Below are positions 20,711-29,830 of a DNA stretch of 64,000 bases, one piece after another. This stretch comes from Melitaea cinxia (lineage: Eukaryota; Arthropoda; Insecta; Lepidoptera; Nymphalidae): NCBI RefSeq assembly GCF_905220565.1, contig NC_059406.1, positions 10,001 to 74,000 of the forward strand, in the 5' to 3' direction. Position 1 is the first letter of the stretch; the number at the start of each line of letters is the position of its first letter. The translations under genes and the position numbers were made by a program. Below the pieces are notes generated by a model. That model was not told the origin of the DNA. It did not search any database and saw nothing but the letters and a program-made list of their open reading frames with translations.

Positions 20711-21885
20711 CGTATGATCCGTATCGATTTTTTTATTACAGTTAGGTACTACTTCAGTTTTCACATTGCTTTAATACATTTATTAGAGATTTAGTTAGAG
20801 CATAATATACCTAATATAATATATTGTGTGTATAGTACAGAGTATACTAGTTTACAACTTATATGAAGTCTATCTATGGTATAGCTTTTTCTTTATATTC
20901 AATTTTATTTATATTATCTGTACTTGGTCTGTAGTCTGTACGAAGCATTGACATTTATCAAGCCATTTCGATTACCAAAAACCTGCTTGTTAAATTTTTC
21001 TACACCCGTCTTTTTTGCTAGAGTTGATAAAAGAGTTTTAGAATTTTACATTAATTATAATAAATTAGATAGAAGTAATTGATTCGTTTTTGATAAGTAT
21101 TTAAGTAACCTTTAAGTAGTTGTTTAAAGTTTTAATGATCGTCAACTCGTCTAAAATTTTATGGAGTGCAAGATTTCTGTTTAAATTGTAGAAGCAAATA
21201 TGGAATTGGTAAGTGAGCACGAAATAAATTGTCATAGTTACATATATTGTGATTAATACAATTTAATTCGTATTGTTATGCTATTGACATAACCTCACAT
21301 TAAAAATAACAATATTGTAATAATAGGTTAATTTAAATGTCGTGTAAGACGTTTTCTTCCGTTTTTCAGAACAATAAAATACTGTAGTTGTCCTGTAAAC
21401 GCTGAACTGCGTTAAGTTCAACTATACAGTAGCATTTGGCATGTGCAACGCATAGATACAGATCTGATCAATAACAAAATAATAGTTGTGACTACTTTTA
21501 CAGCTTCATTGAAAAACTTGTTGTGTTGTAGTAATGCCAAATTGAATTGATACAAAGTTGTATCATAGCTGCTTGCTTCACATTGAATTAATAAATTAAA
21601 CATACTTCAATCAACATCACAAATCAAAGAAATCATCTATTTAAGATATCCATTAAGTTAGAGTAATTTTGGTCGGTGGACTCACGTCTGCTTTAGCGAC
21701 ACCAAGCTAGAATAACTGGTTTTCTTAATGTCAGCTGCAGTAGTGTAGGTACCAAGTAACAATTATAAACAAAAATAAAAATTGGAATAACAAAAGCATG
21801 GGCATTATAATCCTGTGGGTATATCTTTATATAATAAAAAAAAATTAAAGAAATCAAAACAATTTATAGCCCCATGTATAAAATC
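20711..21885. other. AT-rich intergenic DNA
   Basis: No exon, RNA gene or bounded repeat recognised. Confidence 0.45.
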
Positions 21886-22214
21886 TCGCATTGGCGCAAC
21901 TGTCACAGCACTGGTTTGTGGCTGTTGTGCTAGCGGTTGCAGGTTCAATCCCCGCACATGACAAACATTCAGATTGGCCATTAAGGTGTTTGCCGTGGTC
22001 TGGGTGTTTGTGCAGTCCTAGTGGGTCTCCCCACCGTGCCTCGGAGAGCATGTTAAGCCGTCGGTCCCGGTTGTTATCGTGTACATCTGATAGCGATTGT
22101 TACTCATAGTAGGGAATATATCCGCCAACCTGCATTGGAGCAGCGTGGTGGATTAAGCTCTGATCTTTCTCCTACACGGGGAAAGAAGCCCATGCCCAGC
22201 TGTGGGATATTACA
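21886..22214 (+). mobile_element. tRNA-derived SINE copy
   Basis: Same family as 10,101-10,448: A-box region TTGGCGCAACTG, B box GGTTCAATCCC (one change), body GTCGGTCCCGGTTGTTATCG and tail CTGTGGGATATTACAAG. It lies about 220 bp upstream of the first recognisable hfp exon. Confidence 0.88.
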
Positions 22215-22419
22215 AGCGTCCATATAAAAATCATAATATCTCCGGTCAATACAGATGACTGCATAGATAGAAAGGCCAAAGATATCAGTAGAATAATAAT
22301 TTATCATGTGGTTAATCTTGTAACCATATTGCGTATGCAACCACCAGCACTATGCCAGACTGTAGCGTTAAAATGCCGCTTACGTGAATATAATGTAGTG
22401 ACGCTATCTAAGTGTGTTG

Positions 22420-23260
22420 CCGTCAGTTGCAGGGCGCGGAGGCGGCGGCGGCGCCGGGCGCGGCGGCAGGCGGTGAGTACCGCGGAGAGAGAGAGAGGCA
22501 GAGGCAGCAGGCAGCCGTCTAACGCGCCGCGGTGCTCGCTGTTGCAGGCGCGGCGCGGCGCGACGGCGGCCGGCGCGGCGCGGGCCCCTGCGCGGCGCCT
22601 CTCTCGCCTTCTCGCGCTCTCGCCCTCAGTGATCAGTGTTCTGCTTTCTGTTTCAGGCTAGATATAAGTTAGGTTTTTGGTAAACGCTTAGGCGATGGCC
22701 GCGCCGTCGCTCGTCGGCGCCTCGCCAGCTCCGCGCCGGACAATGTACCTACTTCAATATATCTGTCGTCCCCGCGTGCCCGATGACGGTTTGTGTGCGC
22801 CGCCGCGGCTCATGATGAACGGATGCTGATTAAGTGCGATTTTAAAAATTTGATCGGTATCTAGGCTCGAGGCTCGTCCGTAAACAGTGCCGTTTCACTA
22901 ATGTAAATCTATTAAACATTACCAGTCCACATCTTTCGAGTATAAAATAATAGAATCATAAAATCCCAACTTCCAATGCGGTGTCGATTACGAAACCGAT
23001 TTTAGATTAATTTAAACATATTGAACGAGGTACCTATCGTAGTTTTAATTAAAACGTGAAGTGAGAACCGCGCGAGAGCGAAAGGTGCGGCGTGGACGGG
23101 CCGGGGTGAGGCGAGCCGCGGCGGGTGCGAGCCGAGTGTCAGCGTGAGGCGTGCTCGCGTCCCCTCCCCCCGCGCCGCCCGCGCTCACGGCCTCTGTGTT
23201 GCAGGGTACCTCGCGGCGCCCGTGTACGACCTGCAGCAGGTGGGCGACGTGTACACAGGT
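22420..23260 (+). promoter_or_regulatory. GC/CpG-rich 5' region of hfp
   Basis: GC-rich block containing the first two recognisable hfp exons, standing out from AT-rich flanks. Several alternative acceptor-like sites (for example GTTGCAG at about 22,546 and TTTCAG at about 22,656) suggest alternative 5' exons or a promoter-proximal intron. No TATA box is evident. Regulatory role is inferred. Confidence 0.35.
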
Positions 23261-26200
23261 GAGTGCCAGTGGGGGTGCCAGCGCGATAAGCCTAGTAGCC
23301 CGGCAGACTAAGAAGTTAGACCCGACATTTTCTTAAAAAATGCTATCTAAATTATAAGACATACGATTTTGCGTATTAAGGCTATTTTGTTTATCAAAAC
23401 TTTTTCTCAAATTTTAATTGTGAGGCGAAAAGTCGAACACCTTTTGACTTGGCCCGACACGCATTAAAAAACCGTAAGCCAGCTTTATCTGGACGCCCGG
23501 CAGCCCTGATTGAGTGGTGCGAGTGCCTGCTAACCGGTTCATTAACGACACACCCGACGTCCAGGTCCAGGCGCGAAGTGCTCCACGCTGCCCGCCATCC
23601 TGGGCGGCACGCTGCCGCGCCTGTCGTCCGAGCAGGCGGACGCGGTGGCGCGCGCCAAGAAGTACGCCATGGAGCAGAGCATCAAGATGGTGCTGATGAA
23701 GCAGACGCTGGCGCACCAGCAGCAGCAGATGGCCTCGCAGCGCACGCAGGTGCAGCGCCAGCAGGCGCTCGCGCTCATGTGCAGGTGGCGGCAGCGTCGT
23801 TATAGCGAGATAAATGATACATAATATAAAATAGTTCTAACAGTGATAGCACAATTACTAAGCAGTGATGAGAGCGATATCTCGAGATTCCCGCTCCGGC
23901 TGGTCGAGTCTATGATTCTAAGCTGAAAAGATCTGAAATTTTATTTAAAAATATACTAGTAACTGGCTGTTCAAAACGAATCTTACAAAAATTATATTTT
24001 TACAGAGTCTACGTAGGATCAATCTCTTTTGAGCTGAAGGAAGATACCATAAGACAAGCGTTCCTTCCGTTCGGACCTATCAAATCTATCAACATGTCAT
24101 GGGACCCTGTGACGCAAAAGCACAAAGGATTCGCCTTTGTTGAATATGAAATACCAGAAGCTGCACAACTGAGTCTCGAACAGATGAATGGTGTGATGTT
24201 GGGTGGAAGGTTCGTTTGGTATATTAAATTTTTAAGTATTGTGAAGAAAATAGAGTACAATACAATAACTAAGTAAAATGGTAAATTATTTATAACATCT
24301 TGATATGTTTGTAGAAACATTAAGGTTGTGGGGCGGCCGTCCAACATGCCACAGGCACAGGCTGTTATTGATGAGATCCAAGAGGAAGCTAAGCAGTACA
24401 ACCGCATCTACGTTGCATCCATTCATCCCGAACTCACCGAAGACGATATTAAAAAGTGAGTAGTCCTCTCAAGTTGTCCTGTATTCATTATATAAATGTA
24501 AAATTATTCATTACAAATGATTGTATTATGCTACAAAATTTTTATTTTATTAGTGATTCACTTATTTGCTACCTTTTTAGTCAAATATGTGTACAAAAAA
24601 AAAAAAGTATGTGTCAGCTCTGACGCACGACTGGACTTTACTCCTTCAGATCTACTGTCTAAATAGGCACAAAGAAGGCTTACTAATCTAAGAAAAAGAT
24701 TAATACCATATCAAATGGTAAATAAACGAATCAAATAATGCCATATATCGGCAAAAGACGTCGTTATTCAAAAACGTCATCGTCTATCGGAATCATATTG
24801 AGTTCCGATAGACATTGGACGGTGTTACGAGAAACGTAACGGTCATTCGTTCAGTAAATATACTCCTCATATTTTTTTCATTCAGGGAACTTATATAAAA
24901 ATCAATTCTTAAGGAGTAAACTCCAAAAAAATAAAAATACATCACCTGTAACTTCTTTAAAACTAAATATGATCTAACTTTGAAATAATTTCTAGTGTTT
25001 TCGAGGCATTTGGACCAATCACATACTGCAAATTGGCGTACGGAGCGTCAGCGCACAAACACAAAGGGTACGGGTTCATAGAGTACGCGACGCTGCCTGC
25101 CGCGCTGGAGGCCATCGCCTCCATGAACCTCTTCGACCTCGGAGGTGCGCACCGTTCCCCAGAAATTCCTCCACCACATCCCACTTGTTGGTGGATTAAT
25201 AATAATATGGATTTAATAATAATAAATAATAATTGATAAACACCTTACAATTAACAACTGCCATTAGCATTTTCTCTTAACTCAGAACACAATACACATG
25301 CATAAATGCTCAGACTACGGCAAATATCTGTATGGCCAATACAAATGTATTCTATGTACAAAGTGACCGCCTCCCTGCCCGCAGGCCAGTACCTGCGCGT
25401 GGGGCGCGCCATCACGCCGCCCAACGCGCTGGCGGGCCCGCCGCAGGCCTCCGCCATGCCCACCGCCGCCGCCGTGGCCGCCGCCGCCGCCACGGCCAAG
25501 ATCCAGGCCATGGACGCCGTCGCCAGTAACGCGGTCGCGCTGGGGCTCACGAAACTCAACGCCCTCGGCGTGTCGCCCGCCGCCGCACTGCCCACGCTGG
25601 CGGCCGCGCTGCCGGTCGCGCTCCCGGCCGCGCTTCCTGCCGCGCTGCCGGCGGGCCTGCCCGGCGCTCTGCCGGTGACGTTACCCGGCGCTCTGCCGGT
25701 GACGCTGCCCGGAGCTCTGCCGGTGACGCTGCCCGGAGCTCTGCCGGCGACGTTACCCGGAGTTCTACCGGCGACGCTACCCGGCGCGTTACCCGCGACA
25801 CTGCCCGGTGCCTTGCCTGGCGCCATACCGGCGGCGATCCCGGCAGCGTTGCCGGGAGCGTTACCGGGAGCGCTTCCCACGTCGTTGGCGGTTAGCGCCA
25901 GCGCGGCGCTTCCGGCCCAGGCCATCCCTCCGCCCGGCGTCGTCATTCCACCGCCACCACGGGCGCGCGCCCCCACCTCGGTATGTATCTCATCGCTCCC
26001 ACTCCTACTCCTACTTTAACTCCCGCCACAACTTTCACTCACTGACACTCCCAATCCCGTGTGCCGCAGGCGGAGGGCGAGGGCGGCGGGCAGCAGGCGG
26101 CGCTGCAGCGCAAGCTGCTGGACAGCTCGCCCGACACGCTGCAGCAGCAGGAGTCGCTGTCCATCTCCGGCCAGTCGGCGCGCCACCTGGTCATGCAGCG

Positions 26201-27050
26201 GCTCATGCGGCGCCGCGCCTCGCGCACCGTGCTGCTGTGCAACATGGTGTCCGCCGAGGAGGTCGACGAGGCGCTGCACCACGAGATACAGGTACGAACC
26301 GTTCACCTCCCTTCATTAATATACTCGATAGCGATCGTTCTTCATAGTAGCGAGTTTATCCGCCAAAGTGTAACAGCGCCTTGAATTAAGTTCAATCCTC
26401 CTCCTCCAGGGACACAGTGGCCTGGGACCAGCAGTGGGATATTACTCTCTGAATCGTATTCATTAATATATTTAGTCATCCACCTCTAATTAAACTGACT
26501 TGTGAACGTGAAGAGCTAGTTCTAAAAACTTGCTCAGCCTATACGAAGTTTAACTGATGTGTGAACCGAATAATGGACCAGTGTTGTGTGGACAGGAGGA
26601 GTGCTCGAAGTGGGGCCGCGTGGAGCGGCTCGTGATCTACAACGAGCGGCAGAGCGAGGACGACGACCCCGCGCACGCCAACGTCAAGATCTTCGTGCAG
26701 TTCGCCGAGCCCGACGGTACGTCACACTTGCACTTCTCATTGCTCGAGTATCCTGCTAGATGATAGCTGATAGAAAAAAATACTGGCATAGTTGTTGCGT
26801 TTAGACGATTGGTAACAAACAACGGATGTAATTAAAATAAATATTTAATATGTTTTCTAACTTCGTTCTTTGATGTGTTATTTGAAAAAAAAAGGGTATA
26901 AATAATTGCACGCTGTTAATAACACTGTCTGTCGCCACAGAGGCGGGTGCGGCGGCGGGCGCGCTGGACGGGCGCTACTTCGGCGGTCGCACCGTGCGCG
27001 CCGCGCTGTACGACCAGGACCTGTTCGACCACGGCGACCTCTCCGGCTAG
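22433..27050 (+). CDS. hfp: Poly(U)-binding splicing factor half pint / PUF60
   Basis: Host gene for the U2AF-like poly(U)-binding factor that helps 3' splice-site recognition in the nucleus. Exons: 22,433-22,472; 23,205-23,258; 23,565-23,784; 24,006-24,209; 24,315-24,455; 24,996-25,144; 25,385-25,980; 26,070-26,291; 26,596-26,716; 26,941-27,050 (TAG). Phases agree at every junction and the pieces total 619 codons including stop. Order: Ala/Gly-rich N-terminus; conserved YAMEQSIKMVLMKQTLAHQQ helix; RRM1 (VYVGSISFEL...GFAFVEYE); RRM2 (IYVASIHPEL...GYGFIEYA); Ala/Leu/Pro repeat linker; C-terminal UHM with the RYF motif and the family ending DLSG. The first exon listed is inferred from frame and splice sites only, and the true start codon was not found, so the N-terminus is incomplete. 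The exon-4 donor (AAG/GTTCGT) is unusual. Assignment is secure from both RRMs and the UHM. Confidence 0.95.
24630..24927 (-). mobile_element. MITE-like element in hfp intron 5
   Basis: Matches 28,109-28,339 in opposite orientation: shared GGACTTTACTCCT end, AATATGAGGAG, GTTACGTTTCTCGTAAC and a region with CCGATAGA. Ends look like short inverted repeats (TGGACTTTACTCC against GGAGTAAACTCCA). No open frame. Confidence 0.65.
25300..25356 (-). mobile_element. SINE body fragment in hfp intron 6
   Basis: CAGACTACGGCAAATATCTG and GGCCAATACAAATGTATTCT match, on the minus strand, the middle of the tRNA-derived SINE seen at 44,858-45,197. Head and tail are missing. Confidence 0.55.
25600..25890 (+). 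repeat. Coding Leu-Pro minisatellite in hfp exon 7
   Basis: Degenerate tandem 24-bp units encode octapeptides of the type LPGALPVT (variants LPGALPAT, LPGVLPAT, shorter LPAA at the edges). The array stays in frame with hfp and lies between RRM2 and the UHM. The antisense 241-residue open frame over it is a shadow of this GC-rich repeat. Confidence 0.9.
26312..26470 (+). mobile_element. 5'-truncated SINE with target-site duplication
   Basis: A decayed 3' part of the window's tRNA-derived SINE (GATAGCGATCGTT through CAGTGGGATATTAC) sits in hfp intron 8. It is bracketed by a perfect 12-bp direct repeat TTCATTAATATA at 26,312-26,323 and 26,459-26,470, direct evidence of retroposition. Confidence 0.85.
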
Positions 27051-27271
27051 CGCTCGCGCCGCCACGTGGCAAGCGCCGCGCTGTACGACCAGGACCTGTT
27101 CGACCACGGCGACCTCTCCGGCTAGCGCTCGCGCCGCCACGTGGCAAGCGCCGCGCTGTACGACCAGGACCTGTTCGACCACGGCGACCTCTCCGGCTAG
27201 CGCTCGCGCCGCCACGTGGCAAGCGCCGCGCTGTACGACCAGGACCTGTTCGACCACGGCGACCTCTCACG
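26997..27271 (+). repeat. 75-bp tandem array repeating the hfp C-terminal codons and stop
   Basis: Starting inside the last hfp exon, a 75-bp unit repeats about 3.6 times (anchors CCGCGCTGTACGACCAGGAC at 27,001, 27,076, 27,151 and 27,226). Each unit restates the final codons (ALYDQDLFDHGDL); the first three end in SG plus TAG, the fourth diverges after CTCTC. The period is exactly 25 codons, so all units share one frame separated by TAG. Units appear identical, indicating recent expansion, gene conversion or an assembly duplicate. The long open frames on both strands here are by-products. Confidence 0.93.
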
Positions 27272-28108
27272 CCTCTTAATATAATTATGATACTGATACT
27301 CCCTAAAAATTCTTTTATTCATTTTGTTTTTATTCACCTTTCAATTCGCCCTTTTTCGGCTAGATAACTGATGATGATGTTTTGTGTTGCATTTGAAATG
27401 TGACAACTGAAACCTTATTTCTTTTATTCCTTCCTCGAAACTGAATGTCCAGGATTGCACGATTAAACAACTAACTGGAAAACCTGCTATGTGTATTTAT
27501 ATCTTCTACAGTCTATAGAACATCTACGTATATTTATTTATGACACGTGACAGTCACACGTCACAAATAAGTGTTCTAGACAAAGCTGCCAAACAAGTGT
27601 ACGGCCCACCCAGATAAGCTTTTAGCGGACCGTAGTTTATAGCGATCAGTACTTAATACCAGAAGAATCGCGAGTGCGTTTGTGTTCTGCACAGCTAAAT
27701 TTCTTTAAAAAACCACAAAGCACATCATATTTTATGATTTTCATAATTATTAGCTAATTTTTAAAGCATTGTCGTTACAGAAAACCGTAAAACAACAACT
27801 CGAGTAATAGTATTGATACCCTTAGTAACAAGGCATTTGATTCGGTGCGGCATTAATCATCGTTAACTAGTCATTTACTACGGTGTTAAAACTGTTAGGG
27901 GCTGTTTCACCACTTGCCGATAAAAGATATGATTAGTTACCCAAATCATTGCATTATCCAACAGATAACATTTTATTTCTTTTTCACTATCGAACTTCTC
28001 ATTAAATTCATACGCGCAAAGTTAGAAGTTGCCTAGTAAATTTTACAGAGCAGCAACAGCGCTTTTTTGCGTTTTGTAATTCGATAAAAATAAATTACGA
28101 TAAAATAT
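27272..28108 (+). other. hfp 3' flank / probable 3' UTR
   Basis: AT-rich sequence after the tandem array, without exons. No convincing AATAAA lies close to the stop; the polyadenylation site is unresolved. GGGGCTGTTTCACCACTTGC at 27,899 looks like a TE terminus, but its partner was not found. Confidence 0.45.
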
Positions 28109-28339
28109 TTTTGGACTTTACTCCTAAGAATCGATTTTCATATTTAAAAAAATATGAGGAGCAAAATCTACTGACCTCGTTACGTTTCTCGTAACGCCAT
28201 CCAACGTCTACATTGTTAACTTTTCTCACCCTGTTAAGTTCCGATAGGTGACGTTCTCTAATAACGCCGTATATCGCCGATAGATGGCGTTATTTGATTC
28301 GTTTATTTACCATTTAATTTTGATGACTCCAGTCCAAAG
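28109..28339 (+). mobile_element. MITE-like element, second copy
   Basis: Same family as 24,630-24,927, inverted relative to it. Starts TTTTGGACTTTACTCCTAAG and ends GACTCCAGTCCAAA. It includes GTTACGTTTCTCGTAAC and CCGATAGATGGCG. Confidence 0.65.
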
Positions 28340-28380
28340 AGAAACGAGAGGGACATAGAGTAACTTATTATGGAGTGGGA

Positions 28381-28765
28381 GTAGCCATGTACAGGCGTTC
28401 CCCTCTGTCAAGGTATAAGTCCAAGTGGCCATATGCGTACAATAAAACTAGTTGCAGCCGCACTGATCACTAGACTAAATCCAACTAAATCTAGTTGCGC
28501 GATTGAATCAACGTCCTCCAAAAAATGCCAAATTGTTATGTTTTTTGCTGCAAAAACAGACCTGCCACGTCAAATTTACTAAAAGATGGCGTTACCTTTC
28601 ATATGTAAGTATTTTTTAATCACATTATTACTGTATACTTCTTTTAAACATTTTTTGAACTTAAAAATTACAAGTGTTATTGGTCGTGTTGTTTCGTATT
28701 TGTTTACCAACACAGGCCGCTCGCCCTCATACAATATGCGGATCGGTCGAGCTACTGATCCCACA
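28381..28765 (+). pseudogene. THAP-domain exon 1 copy with Helitron-linked flank
   Basis: Homology to the 18-kb locus starts inside the Helitron helicase tail (GTAGCCATGTACAGGCGTTC) and includes the ACTAG...CTAGT palindrome, here with a widened loop. Exon 1 (28,525-28,604) is the best preserved of the three: M-P-N-C-x3-C, then NRPATSNLLKDGVTFH, then donor GTAAGT. The match stops in the intron at about 28,765 (GAGCTACTGATCC), and no exon 2 follows. It is an orphan exon. Confidence 0.65.
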
Positions 28766-29421
28766 GTGTTGCCAACCCGAATTTTAGAAAATTAGTAGAT
28801 TATGTGCCAAATGTTGGTAGAAGTTGGTAGAATGTAGAATGCAAAATGGTAGACCTGCCTCAATTTAGAAGATTTTTTAAGATTGTTGACGGCGATAAGG
28901 GTTGTTTATTGCTTGTTAGGTTTAAGCACAGTAAAACGACGTGTGGACTCTTTGACTGTTTATTTGTAACTGATGAAGTTCAAAAATTTGGAGATGCAGT
29001 GGACTGTATACTTATATATAATTATAACTAGGATTAGATGCTATGCGTTTAAACATTCCGCCCACCAAAGGATCTATCCTTTCAGTGACATTACAAAAAT
29101 AAAACAAAAAACAATAAACTATAGTTGAATAATGTGCGTAGGCTTATGACATATTTTGACTTAATAATAAATGAAATAGAAATCACAATAGAAACAAAGA
29201 TATTATAAAATAAAGATATAAACGATAAGTATTAATATTGTATGTAGTATTGCATTTACAGCTCCTAACCGCCCACCGTGCGATATTGTTTAATATTAAT
29301 TTACTTATGTAGTTTTACGGATAAGTAGATTATTACCAAGCTAGGAATGCTCACTACGTACATAAAAAAGTAAGTAACTTATGATTACATTACATCTACA
29401 TAACTAATGTAGGCACATTAT
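28766..29421 (-). other. Sequence between THAP exon and BEL/Pao pol end; possible 3' UTR/LTR
   Basis: Lies downstream of the retrotransposon pol stop on the minus strand, so it may hold its 3' UTR and LTR. No second LTR copy was found in the window to define ends. A 61-residue plus-strand frame at 28,846-29,031 shows no known domain. Confidence 0.4.
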
Positions 29422-29830
29422 TGAAAATGTATACAATTTATAAGAATAAAAACTAATTTTGTTTAGGTAACATACATAATTTACTCACTGGCCGTTTATA
29501 GACACCGTTTTTACATTTAACTGTTACAACACGAGTAATGCCATCTGGGCCTACATGCTTAAGAATTATTCTACCCAATATCCATTTACTTGGAGGAATA
29601 TTATCTTCCTTTAGAATGACTATGTCATCGATTTCTGGTTCAGGATTCTTTTTATTCCATTTATATGTTTGGTTCAAGTTCACGAGATATTCTTTGTACC
29701 ATCTGTTCCAGAAATCGTTAACTATTTTTTGTGTTAGCCTCCATCTATCTAAACTAGAAATATTTTAGTAAATTATGTATGTTACCTAAACAAAATTAGT
29801 TTTTATTCTTATAAATTGTATACATTTTCA
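29422..29830. repeat. 64-bp perfect inverted repeat inside the BEL/Pao pol
   Basis: 29,422-29,485 and 29,767-29,830 are exact reverse complements of 64 bp, separated by 281 bp that encode the pol C-terminal tail. The left copy is the natural pol end, with its last codons, TAG stop and following UTR. The right copy is inserted in the reading frame and supplies the stop at 29,809. Confidence 0.93.

Noticed and set aside
25251..25976. 241-residue minus-strand open frame opposite hfp exon 7
   Set aside because: It is antisense to a GC-rich in-frame minisatellite of a confirmed exon; its Gly/Ala/Pro repeats are the complement of the Leu-Pro codons.
26878..27367. Long Arg/Ala/Gly-rich open frames (110-153 residues) in several frames
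   Set aside because: All result from the 75-bp tandem repeat, whose length is a multiple of three and keeps every frame open.
28846..29031. 61-residue frame next to the BEL/Pao end
   Set aside because: No domain recognised and it probably lies in retrotransposon UTR/LTR sequence on the opposite strand.
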